Positions 51,681-59,030 of a stretch of DNA of 64,000 bases are shown here, in pieces. The number at the start of each line of letters is the position of its first letter. Position 1 is the first letter of the stretch. The position numbers and the translations under genes are program-made. This stretch comes from Pseudoduganella flava (GTDB lineage Bacteria > Pseudomonadota > Gammaproteobacteria > Burkholderiales > Burkholderiaceae_D): assembly GCF_007830495.1 (NCBI RefSeq), contig NZ_VLKW01000011.1:62001-126000 (forward strand), read 5' to 3'. The notes under the pieces are model-generated. The model was not told the origin of the DNA and ran no database searches. It saw only the letters and a program-made list of their open reading frames with translations.

Positions 51681-52669
51681 GCCCATCCTTCCAGTGTGGC
51701 GGCGCTGCTGCGCACCAGCGCTGCGCGCCCGCCCAGGCCCGCGCGCACGGCGGCCAGCAGGCGGCTGATGTGCAGCGCATTGCGGGGGCGTTCCTCGGGC
51801 GCCGCGGCCAGCAGGGTACGCAGCAGGTCGAGGGCGGGATGGCATGCCGCGGGCGGCACCGCGGCGGCGAACAGCGCGGCCTCGTCGTCGGCCAGCACCG
51901 GCGGCAGCGGGCCGCGGTCCAGCAGCGCGAGGGCGCCGTCCGACAGGTGCTCGCGGTACGCATCGCCGCACGCGGCGCACCAGCGCAGCGGCGTGCCGGT
52001 GGCGAGGAAGTAGCACAGCGCGCCGAGGGCAAAGTAATCGCTGTGGCGGCCCGTCGCGTAGCCGCCGCCGGCCGCCGGGAAGAACTGTTCCGGCGCCTGC
52101 CAGTTCGCGGTGCCGCAATAGCTGTGCGCCTGCGCGGCTTCCAGCAGACGGTTGGTGCCGAAGTCGGCCAGCTTGACGGTGCCGGATGCCGCGTCGACCA
52201 GCACGTTCGCCGGTTTCAGGTCCAGGTAGCGCCAGCCGTATTGATGCACTTTCGCGAGCGCCTGATTCAGTTGGCCCACCCAGTCGAGTACCTGCTCGAA
52301 ATCGGGGCCGTCGACCTGGGCGCGACGGCGCGCCACGTGGCGGCCCAGGTCACCATCCATCAGTTCCAGTGCCAGCACGGGCAGGCCGTCATGCCAGCCG
52401 GAGTCCACCAGCCGGACGATGTGCCGGCCATCCCACGGCTGCAGCGATTGAAGGAACGTGATCTCGTTGCAGGCGCTGGCGATCCACCGTTCGCGCTGGC
52501 CGGGCAGGGCGCGCCCCATCTGCTCCTCGTTGATGCGCTTGATGGCCACGTCCGGCGTTCCGGGCGGCCCGGACGCGCGCCAGATCGTGCCGTAGACGGA
52601 CGCGCCGATCTGGTCTTGCAGGCGGTAGTGGCCGCGTTCGAGGGCGAGGGTGGTTTCGGAAGCTGGCAT
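51677..52669 (-). CDS. Ser/Thr protein kinase of the SEDS-FHA operon
   Basis: The 330-residue cytosolic kinase is a Hanks-type enzyme: Gly loop IGASVYGTIW (21-30), Lys44 in VAIK, catalytic YLDLKPANVL (148-157, with Asp150 in place of HRD), ADFG at 168-171 and APE at 192-194. CAACGDAY near 231 is a CxxC of unknown role. It lacks the membrane helix and PASTA domains of PknB-type kinases, so it probably receives its signal from a partner protein. It is the first gene of the minus-strand run, followed by the SEDS gene with ATGA overlap. The likely readers are the two FHA-type proteins downstream. Confidence 0.88.
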   Translation of the reverse strand: MPASETTLALERGHYRLQDQIGASVYGTIWRASGPPGTPDVAIKRINEEQMGRALPGQRERWIASACNEITFLQSLQPWDGRHIVRLVDSGWHDGLPVLALELMDGDLGRHVARRRAQVDGPDFEQVLDWVGQLNQALAKVHQYGWRYLDLKPANVLVDAASGTVKLADFGTNRLLEAAQAHSYCGTANWQAPEQFFPAAGGGYATGRHSDYFALGALCYFLATGTPLRWCAACGDAYREHLSDGALALLDRGPLPPVLADDEAALFAAAVPPAACHPALDLLRTLLAAAPEERPRNALHISRLLAAVRAGLGGRAALVRSSAATLEGWA

Positions 52670-52848
52670 CGTTGTTCAATGTGGATGATCCGATGCGAGC
52701 TAGCGGGGGGAGCGGGAAACGGCAGCGGGTGAGAAGAGTGGCCGCCACAAAATGTTCAACTTGCGCAATGCGCTAACGGACTCGTACACTTAACCGTTCA
52801 ATACATTTGACCTTCGCCCGGAGCCGGCTTGCCCGACATTCCCCCAGC

Positions 52849-53181
52849 ATGTTTAACGCACGCTTCATATCGAAATTCATCTTTGGCACAAGCGCGAGAG
52901 CTTTGGCCCGCACAGGACGCCAGCTCGCTGCGCAGTTGGATCGTGTGGCGGCGGATCTCCCGGTAAAGTCCGATGAGTGCACGACTCTGCTTTGGGAAGC
53001 TGATGTGGTTCGCGCGAAATCCGACGATGCCGAGCGCAAATGCGGTGTTTCCCCTTCTCTTCGCGAGTCAGTGCTACTGCGTACCCGTGTTAATGGCATT
53101 TATGCGAATTATCCCGAGCTGATCGATCAATTGAAGGCGTTCCATGCTGCATACGACGAGCAAGCGGGGCAGCATAGGTAA
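52849..53181 (+). CDS. Hypothetical protein, 110 aa
   Basis: A modest ORF with lower GC than its neighbours. It is soluble, helical and basic at the start (FNARFISKFIFGTSARALAR), with LAAQLDRVAADLPVKSDECT and LIDQLKAFHAAYDEQ as further helices. No family is recognised and no ribosome site is obvious; a longer in-frame ATG exists at 52807. Composition may mark it as acquired DNA. It lies on the plus strand divergent from the kinase run. Confidence 0.4.
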   Translation: MFNARFISKFIFGTSARALARTGRQLAAQLDRVAADLPVKSDECTTLLWEADVVRAKSDDAERKCGVSPSLRESVLLRTRVNGIYANYPELIDQLKAFHAAYDEQAGQHR

Positions 53182-53272
53182 TCTCATCGACGGCTGACCT
53201 CCTAGCGATAGCATCAAGTAAATGGTGATCGATTCGGGCTGGGTTGCAGCCGTTCCGATGTCGCTCAAAATG

Positions 53273-53298
53273 AAAAAAGCCCGGCATCGCCGGGCTTT
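53273..53298 (-). terminator. Intrinsic terminator for the glycine-zipper gene
   Basis: GCCCGGC (53279-53285) pairs with GCCGGGC (53289-53295) around ATC. On the minus strand the stem is followed by six T, and three T lie on the plus-strand side, so it mainly serves the minus-strand gene. Confidence 0.85.
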
Positions 53299-53321
53299 CC
53301 AACATCAACAGCGTGGCCGCA

Positions 53322-53768
53322 TCAACGATAGTGGCCGTAACCATGGCCGCGGCCATGGTGGTGATGATGGTAGCGCGGTTCCTCGTAGTAGTACTCGCGC
53401 ACGACCGGGCGGCGCTCGACGACGTACACGGGTTCCGGGCGCACATAGCGTACGCGCGGCGGTTCGTAGTAGACCGGTGCCGGTTCGTAGTACACGGGCT
53501 GCGGCTGCGCGTACACGCGCGTCTGGGCATAGCCATAGCCGCGGTCGCGGTGGCGGCGGTCGTCCGAGCTGATCGCGTTGCCGACGGCTGCGCCGACGAC
53601 GCCACCGACGACGGTGCCGGTCGTCCCGTTACCCGTCTGGCTGCCGATCGCCGCGCCGATCACGGCGCCGGCGGCGGTGTTGAAGGCGCGGTCGCCGGCG
53701 GCAAGGGCGGCGGAAGACGTCGTGACGGCGGCACCCAGCAGCAGCACGGTTGCGATGTTCTTGATCAT
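53322..53768 (-). CDS. Exported glycine-zipper protein with Tyr/His-rich tail
   Basis: The 148-residue protein has a signal peptide (MIKNIATVLLLGAAVTTSSA, cut near ALAA), a glycine-zipper 2TM region (FNTAAGAVIGAAIGSQTGNG, then TVVGGVVGAAVGNAISS) and a long tail rich in Tyr, Pro, Arg and His that ends HHHHHGRGHGYGHYR. Glycine zippers of this kind sit in the outer or inner membrane (OmpA/SlyB-like). The His cluster suggests metal binding. GGGGGAAAT precedes the ATG. A 17-base motif shared with a YXWGXW gene lies 114 bases upstream and a strong terminator follows the stop. Confidence 0.8.
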   Translation of the reverse strand: MIKNIATVLLLGAAVTTSSAALAAGDRAFNTAAGAVIGAAIGSQTGNGTTGTVVGGVVGAAVGNAISSDDRRHRDRGYGYAQTRVYAQPQPVYYEPAPVYYEPPRVRYVRPEPVYVVERRPVVREYYYEEPRYHHHHHGRGHGYGHYR

Positions 53769-53881
53769 GATATTTCCCCCTTTTTTGCGTGGCGGACCGG
53801 GATTCGGATGTAACTCGGTCACAAGGCCGTTTCGTATGGAGGAACTGTACCCGAGCACAATTGAAGCGCTAAGCGCGCATA

Positions 53882-53898
53882 CAGATTTTTACAAACGG
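53882..53898 (-). promoter_or_regulatory. Shared 17-base motif upstream of the glycine-zipper gene
   Basis: CAGATTTTTACAAACGG here is identical to 29226-29242. Both lie roughly 90-130 bases upstream of a minus-strand exported-protein gene, which suggests a common regulator. Confidence 0.45.
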
Positions 53899-53940
53899 GA
53901 CCGTCAACGTCACAAAAATCGTGTCAACCAAACAAGGGGG

Positions 53941-54471
53941 TCATGCGTACAGCCGCTCCCACTCGTGCCGCAGAAGGCTCATCACGGTCACGTCCTCGTA
54001 GCGGCCGTTGATGAAGAACGCCTCGCGCAGCACCCCCTCGGCCGTGAAGCCGCATTTCTCGGCAACCCGCACGGAGGCGATGTTGCGGGGCGCGGCCAGC
54101 ACCTCCAGCCGGTGCCACGTGTGCACGCGGAACAGGTAATCGGCCAGCATCCGCAGCGCTTCCGTCGTGTAGCCGCGGCCCGCCAGGTCGCGGTCGAACA
54201 GCCGGTATCCGATTTCGCGGCTGGTCGGCGTGCGCGACTTGAAATGGGTGATGACGCCGACGATGTGGTGGTACTGGTCCTCGACGACGAACAGTTCGCT
54301 GTCTTCCGTGACGAAGCCGTTCTGCACGAACTCCTTGCGCATCGCTTCAGGCGACTTGAAGTGGCTGGAAAAGTAATCCCCTCGCGACGGCAGGTCGTTG
54401 ACCAGCGCGATGAACGTGTTCAGGTCCGTGTTCAGCAGGTGCCGCACGGTGCAGAGAGGTCCCTTCAGCAT
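53941..54471 (-). CDS. GNAT acetyltransferase (RimJ/RimL-like)
   Basis: The 176-residue protein has the RimJ-type GNAT layout: VRHLLNTDLNTFIALVND at the start, IVGVITHFKSRT and the acetyl-CoA loop region LAGRGYTTEALRMLADYLF, then ASVRVAEKCGFTAEGVLREA, which is the family's closing signature. It acetylates an amino group, often the N-terminus of a ribosomal protein, but the acceptor here is unknown. Divergent from the M28 peptidase gene. Confidence 0.87.
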   Translation of the reverse strand: MLKGPLCTVRHLLNTDLNTFIALVNDLPSRGDYFSSHFKSPEAMRKEFVQNGFVTEDSELFVVEDQYHHIVGVITHFKSRTPTSREIGYRLFDRDLAGRGYTTEALRMLADYLFRVHTWHRLEVLAAPRNIASVRVAEKCGFTAEGVLREAFFINGRYEDVTVMSLLRHEWERLYA

Positions 54472-54595
54472 ACCTTCATGCTATGCGATGCAAAGCGCAA
54501 GGTCAAACAACGGCCGGGCGGGGTAGTTGCTGCACAACATTAACAAATGCGCTATCGTTGCAGGTTCCACGAACCCCTTTTGTCAGGTAGACCGC

Positions 54596-56026
54596 ATGAA
54601 CCTTCGCAAGCCCGTCCTGTCCGTCCTCGCTGTCAGTCTCTTCGCCATCGGCGGCGCCCAAGCCGCCGAAGCCATCGATCCCGCCACCCTCGCCACGATC
54701 CGCGATACCGCCCTGCAAAGCGACTGGGCCTACCAGCGCCTGGAAGACATGACGGACCTGATCGGCCCGCGCCTGTCCGGTTCCGCCGGCGCCGCCGCCG
54801 CGGTGGAGCAGGTGGCCGACGCGATGCGCAAGCTGGGTGCGAAGGTCACGCTGCAGCCCGTGAAGGTGCCGCACTGGGTGCGCGGCGAAGAGAAGGCGCA
54901 GCTGGTCGAGTACGCGGGCCGGCCGAAAGGCGTCACGCAGAACGTCGTGCTGACGGCGCTGGGCGGCTCGGGCGCGACGCCGGCGCAGGGCCTGACGGCT
55001 CCGGTGGTGATCGTGCGCGACTTCGACGAGCTGAAGGCGAAGGCCGCGGAAGTGAAAGGCAAGATCGTGCTGTTCGACGTGGCGTTCGACCAGGGCATGG
55101 CCGACCGTGGCCTGGCCGGCCCCGCGTATGGCCGCGGTTCCGCGTTCCGCACGCGCGGCCCGGCGATGGCCGCCGAACTGGGCGCGGTGGCCGCGCTGGT
55201 GCGCTCCGTCGGCGGTGCCGACTTCCGCCTGACGCACACGGGCCTGACGCGCCTGGAGGACGGCAAGCGCATTCCCGCCGCCGCCGTCACGGCCGAGGAT
55301 GCGATGCTGATGTCCCGCCTCGCGAAGCGGGGTCCGATCACGATGAAGCTCGTGCTGACGCCGCAAACGCTGCCCGATGCGGACAGCTACAACGTCATCG
55401 CCGACATCCCCGGCACCGACAAGGCCGATGAAGTGGTGATCGTGTCCGGCCACCTCGATTCGTGGGATCTCGCCACCGGCGCGAACGACGACGCCACGGG
55501 CGTGACCGCGTCGATGGGCGTGCTGGAGACGCTGAAGAAACTGAAGCTGCAGCCGCGCCGCACGATCCGCATGGTGGCGTGGATGAGCGAGGAGGTGGGC
55601 GGTGCCGGCGGCGCCACGTACCACAAGGCCAACAAGGCCACGCTGGACAAGCAGTTCGCCGCGATCGAGACGGATGGCGGCGTGGCCGGCCGCACGTTCG
55701 GCGTGCTGGCCGGCGTGCGCCCGCAGTACGAGAAGCTGTTCGCGCCGCTGCAATCGGCGCTGGTGCCGATCGGCGCGGGTGTACTGCAACGGCGCGACGT
55801 GCTGGGCGCCGGCGACCTGCATGCGATGGAAGCCGATGGCGTGCCGACGTTCGAGCCGCTGATCGACACGAGCGCCTACTTCAACTACCACCACACGCCG
55901 GCCGATACGTTCGACAAGGTGAAGCCGGAAGACCTGAAGCGCCACGTCGCCGTGCTGTCCGCGTTGACGTGGTACCTGGCGAACATCGAGCAGCCGATCG
56001 GCCGCGCGCCGGAACAGTTCCGCTGA
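54596..56026 (+). CDS. M28 family zinc aminopeptidase with PA domain
   Basis: The 476-residue exported protein has a signal peptide (cut near GAQAAEA) and a PA insert (about 130-250) within the M28 fold. Zinc ligands appear in SGHLDSWDLATGANDDATG (His and Asp), the general-base Glu in WMSEEVGG, Asp in ETDGG and His in NYHHTPADTFD. Members remove N-terminal residues from peptides in the periplasm. The start at MNLRK follows CAGGTAG by 7 bases. It stands alone with its own promoter region, divergent from the GNAT gene. Confidence 0.88.
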   Translation: MNLRKPVLSVLAVSLFAIGGAQAAEAIDPATLATIRDTALQSDWAYQRLEDMTDLIGPRLSGSAGAAAAVEQVADAMRKLGAKVTLQPVKVPHWVRGEEKAQLVEYAGRPKGVTQNVVLTALGGSGATPAQGLTAPVVIVRDFDELKAKAAEVKGKIVLFDVAFDQGMADRGLAGPAYGRGSAFRTRGPAMAAELGAVAALVRSVGGADFRLTHTGLTRLEDGKRIPAAAVTAEDAMLMSRLAKRGPITMKLVLTPQTLPDADSYNVIADIPGTDKADEVVIVSGHLDSWDLATGANDDATGVTASMGVLETLKKLKLQPRRTIRMVAWMSEEVGGAGGATYHKANKATLDKQFAAIETDGGVAGRTFGVLAGVRPQYEKLFAPLQSALVPIGAGVLQRRDVLGAGDLHAMEADGVPTFEPLIDTSAYFNYHHTPADTFDKVKPEDLKRHVAVLSALTWYLANIEQPIGRAPEQFR

Positions 56027-56047
56027 TCGGGTTGCCCCGGTCGGCGG

Positions 56048-56890
56048 TCAGAAGCCGTCGATCGGGATCTTCAGGTAGCGCACGCCGTTCGCTTCCGGCT
56101 CCGGCAGCTTGCCCGCATTGATGTTCACCTGGATCGCCGGCAGGATCAGCGTCGGCATCGCCAGCGTGGCGTCGCGCTGCGTGCGCAGCGCCACGAACTG
56201 CTCTTCCGTCACGCCGTCGTGCAGGTGCACGTTGTGGGCGCGCTCGTCGGCCACCGTCGTTTCCCAGCTGGCTTCACGCCCGGCCGGCGGGTAGTCGTGG
56301 CACATGAAGAGGCGCGTCTCGGGCGGCAGTGCCAGCAGGCGCCGCACGGAGCGATACAACGTCGCCGCGCTGCCGCCGGGGAAGTCGCAGCGGGCCGTGC
56401 CCACGTCCGGCATGAACAGCGTGTCGCCGACGAAGACCGCGTCGCCGATGTGGTAAGCCATGTCCGCCGGCGTGTGGCCCGGCACGTGCAGCGCGTGCGC
56501 CGTCAGCGTGCCGATCGCGAACTCCTCGTCCGCGGCGAACAGGTGGTCGAATTCCGGCAGCGGCCGCGGCTTGCCGAACAGGTGCGAAAACGCCTTCTGC
56601 ACTTCGCCGATCTGTGCGCCGATGCCGATGCGCCCGCCCAGCCGCTCGCGCAGATAGGGCGCGGCGGACAGGTGGTCCGCATGGGCGTGCGTCTCCAGCA
56701 GCCATACGGTGTTCAGGTTGTGCTCGCGCACATAGGCGATCACGCGGTCCGCCGACGCGGTGGACGTGCGGCCCGACTTCGGGTCGAAGTCGAGCACCGA
56801 GTCGATCACCGCGCAGGTCGTGCCGTCGTGGACGACGTAGGTCACGGTCGAGGTGGTCGGATCGAAGAAAGCCTGGATCTGCGGTGTCAT
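56048..56890 (-). CDS. MBL-fold hydrolase, BLH/persulfide dioxygenase-like
   Basis: The 280-residue protein has the metallo-beta-lactamase motif THAHADHLSA, His in PGHTPADMAY, and Asp in VGDTLFMPDVGTARCDFPGG, the ETHE1/BLH-type signature for a mononuclear iron site. Relatives oxidise glutathione persulfide. The start MTPQIQAFFDP matches family beginnings; an ATG 30 bases upstream in frame is also possible. A 14-base palindrome about 43 bases upstream is a likely operator of a BigR/SqrR-type repressor, which is not in the window. Confidence 0.85.
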   Translation of the reverse strand: MTPQIQAFFDPTTSTVTYVVHDGTTCAVIDSVLDFDPKSGRTSTASADRVIAYVREHNLNTVWLLETHAHADHLSAAPYLRERLGGRIGIGAQIGEVQKAFSHLFGKPRPLPEFDHLFAADEEFAIGTLTAHALHVPGHTPADMAYHIGDAVFVGDTLFMPDVGTARCDFPGGSAATLYRSVRRLLALPPETRLFMCHDYPPAGREASWETTVADERAHNVHLHDGVTEEQFVALRTQRDATLAMPTLILPAIQVNINAGKLPEPEANGVRYLKIPIDGF

Positions 56891-56932
56891 GGCAAGCCGG
56901 TTAGTTTGGATGCCCTTCATTATAAGGAAAAA

Positions 56933-56946
56933 GCATAAGCTTATGC
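56933..56946. promoter_or_regulatory. 14-base palindrome upstream of the BLH-like gene
   Basis: GCATAAGCTTATGC is a perfect palindrome in the AT-rich stretch before the BLH-type gene. ArsR-family persulfide sensors bind AT-rich dyads at such genes, but the exact consensus is not matched by eye. Confidence 0.45.
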
Positions 56947-57024
56947 ATTTTCCGCCCTTGTGTCGGTTGCCACTTGTGCAAGCGTATGTGAGAATGCCGC
57001 GACCTTCACGACCGACCCGACACC

Positions 57025-57246
57025 ATGCATGCACTGAACCTCGTTGCCCTCGTCGCCACTGCCGCGCTGCTGGCCGCCTGCGGCAATAAAGTGGACCCGC
57101 AACTGGTCGCGGACCAGATGACGCTGTCCGACGCCACCTGCGCGCCGGCCGAAATCGACAAGATCGTGGATGCCGACGTGCGCCGCGCGTTCGTCGGCCG
57201 CTGCGAGCGCCGCAACCAGTTCCAGCAGGGCACGCCGGCCCGCTGA
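57025..57246 (+). CDS. Small lipoprotein
   Basis: The 73-residue protein has a lipobox LLAAC following a short signal peptide (MHALNLVALVATAALLAAC), so it is probably processed to a lipoprotein with Cys19 as the first residue. The mature part has two further Cys residues (DATCAPAE and VGRCERR) that could form a disulfide. No family is recognised. It is divergent from the BLH gene and ends 2 bases from the convergent EamA gene. Confidence 0.6.
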   Translation: MHALNLVALVATAALLAACGNKVDPQLVADQMTLSDATCAPAEIDKIVDADVRRAFVGRCERRNQFQQGTPAR

Positions 57247-57247
57247 C

Positions 57248-58126
57248 CTAACTGGGCTTGGACCCGCGCCCGCTCATCGCCGCCCCGACGGAGGACACGA
57301 TGATCGCGCCGATGGCCAGCCACTGCACGACCGTCAGCCGTTCGCCCAGCAGGGCAAGGCCCATCAATGCGCCGATCGCCGGCTCGGCGCTCAGCAGGAT
57401 GCTGAACGTATTGGCGGGCAGCCGGCGCAGCGCCACGATCTCCAGCGAATAGGGAATCGCGCTGGAGACGATCGCCACGCCGAGGCCCAGCAACAGGATG
57501 TGCGGTGCCAGGATCGCCGGGCCAGCCTGGGCAAAGCCGATCGGCGCCGCGACGATCGTGCCGATCCACATGCCGCACGCCGATGCGGCCGGGCCGTGCT
57601 GCGTGCCGGCCCGCTTGCCGGCCAGGATGTAGACGGCCCAGCAAGCCCCCGCGCACAACGCCAGCACGATGCCGCGCCAGTCCAGCGCCGCCGCCGACTG
57701 GCGCAGCGGCAGCAGCATCGCGAGGCCCGCCATCGCCAGCGCGATCCACACGAAGTCGATGCGCCGGCGCGACGTCCACACGGCCACCGCCAGCGGGCCG
57801 GTGAACTCGATCGCGATCGCGATGCCCAGCGGGATATAGGCCAGCGACGAATAAAAGCACAGGTTCATCACGCCCAGCGACACGCCGTACAGCGCCAGCG
57901 CGCGCCATTGGCCCGCCAGCCGGATGCGCCACGGCTTGAACACGGCGGACAGGATCAGCGCCGCGAACGTCAGCCGCAGCGCCGTCGCGCCGGCCGCGCC
58001 GATCACGGGGAACAGCTGCTTGGCCAGCGAGGCGCCGGCCGTCATCGAGACGAGCGACAGCAGCAGCGCCGCGTACGGAACGAGGTTGGATGCCGCCGGC
58101 GCGGGCAGGCTGGAGGTGCTGGTCAT
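57248..58126 (-). CDS. EamA family exporter (RhtA-like)
   Basis: The 292-residue protein has ten predicted membrane helices in two EamA repeats. SMTAGASLAKQLFPVIG opens the first, and GVAIVSSAIPYSLEIVALRR, then SAEPAIGALMGLALLGERL are typical of RhtA, the E. coli threonine/homoserine exporter. By this resemblance it may export amino acids. It is divergent from the copper-related run. Confidence 0.85.
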   Translation of the reverse strand: MTSTSSLPAPAASNLVPYAALLLSLVSMTAGASLAKQLFPVIGAAGATALRLTFAALILSAVFKPWRIRLAGQWRALALYGVSLGVMNLCFYSSLAYIPLGIAIAIEFTGPLAVAVWTSRRRIDFVWIALAMAGLAMLLPLRQSAAALDWRGIVLALCAGACWAVYILAGKRAGTQHGPAASACGMWIGTIVAAPIGFAQAGPAILAPHILLLGLGVAIVSSAIPYSLEIVALRRLPANTFSILLSAEPAIGALMGLALLGERLTVVQWLAIGAIIVSSVGAAMSGRGSKPS

Positions 58127-58218
58127 AAGGGCAAGGCTGGGAGCGAAGCGTGGAAGATACCACCGATCGGCCCGTCCCGTGGCAGGGAAATGGATCGCGT
58201 CGTGCTACCATAGCGGCG

Positions 58219-58608
58219 ATGAAAGCGCTGTTTCGTTCCTTGCTGCTGTGGTTCCTGCTGGCCGGCATCCCGTTCCAGGGCTTTGCGTCGGCCACGATGC
58301 TGCTGTGCGCGCCCGCCGTGCCGGAGAACGCCGCGCCGATGAAGCAGGGCACGCACCACGATCACGCGGCGATGCTGGCTGCGCAGGCGCAGCCCGATGA
58401 CGGCGCCGCCGCGCACCATGCCGCGGCCGGCCATGCCAAATGCGCCAGCGCCGCCGCTTGCTGCACCGGCGCGCCGCTCCTGCCGTCCCTGCCCGCCGCG
58501 CCGCCCGCGCTGGACGGCCGCTGCGCCATCGTTCCCTTCGTCCTCACGGCGCCTGCCGCCGTCGACCTGGCGGGTTTCGACCGGCCGCCCAAATCCCAGC
58601 TCGCCTGA
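58219..58608 (+). CDS. Small exported Cys/His protein, CopL/DUF2946-like
   Basis: The 129-residue protein has a signal peptide (MKALFRSLLLWFLLAGIPFQ) and a mature part with potential metal ligands: GTHHDHAAML, AHHAAAGHAK and CASAAACCTGAPLL. This resembles CopL and DUF2946 proteins that open copper-resistance operons. The start at MKALF is preferred to an upstream GTG/ATG extension that lacks a hydrophobic core. It is 68 bases upstream of the His-rich gene in the same direction. Copper sensing or sequestration in the periplasm is inferred from the operon. Confidence 0.7.
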   Translation: MKALFRSLLLWFLLAGIPFQGFASATMLLCAPAVPENAAPMKQGTHHDHAAMLAAQAQPDDGAAAHHAAAGHAKCASAAACCTGAPLLPSLPAAPPALDGRCAIVPFVLTAPAAVDLAGFDRPPKSQLA

Positions 58609-58676
58609 ACCATCGCTCCGGTCGCATGACCGGTTCAAGCCCGCCCACGCGGGTCGTTCACGCACGAGGTAACCAT

Positions 58677-59030
58677 ATGAAGAAGTACCCGATCGCGGCG
58701 GCGCTGAGCGTCGCTTCCGCCCATGTATTCGCGCAGCCGGGGGCGCAGCCGGCCGCCGATCCCGCCACGGCCGGGCAAGCCGTCCCCGCCACGCGCTACG
58801 TTTCGCCGCTGGCACAATATCGTCCCGCCCGGGACCTGGCGCAGCCGCCGGCTGCCACGTGGGCCGCCACCAACGCCGCCGTCGCGCGGCAGGACGGCAT
58901 GGCGGGCATGTCGCATGAAGGGCATCAGGAGCATGCCGGGCACGCGCGGCAGCAGCCCGCTGCGCAGCAGGACCATGGCCACCACGGCCACGGACACGGC
59001 GCCGGCGCGCAGAAGGAGCCGCAGCGATGA
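58677..59030 (+). CDS. Exported Met/His-rich putative copper-binding protein
   Basis: The 117-residue protein has a signal peptide cut near VFAQPG. The mature part has the conserved segment YVSPLAQYRPARDLAQPPAA seen in copper-operon small proteins, and a Met/His tail (GMAGMSHEGHQEHAGHARQQ, then DHGHHGHGHG). Such tails bind Cu(I)/Cu(II). GAGGT precedes the ATG. The stop overlaps the ATG of the TolC gene (ATGA), so the three following proteins are likely made in fixed ratio. Confidence 0.75.
   Translation: MKKYPIAAALSVASAHVFAQPGAQPAADPATAGQAVPATRYVSPLAQYRPARDLAQPPAATWAATNAAVARQDGMAGMSHEGHQEHAGHARQQPAAQQDHGHHGHGHGAGAQKEPQR

Noticed and set aside
45572..52669. Type VI secretion accessory locus (FHA plus kinase)
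   Set aside because: FHA and kinase genes also occur in T6SS, but no Tss, Hcp, VgrG or ClpV gene is present; SEDS and PBP genes favour a cell-wall system.
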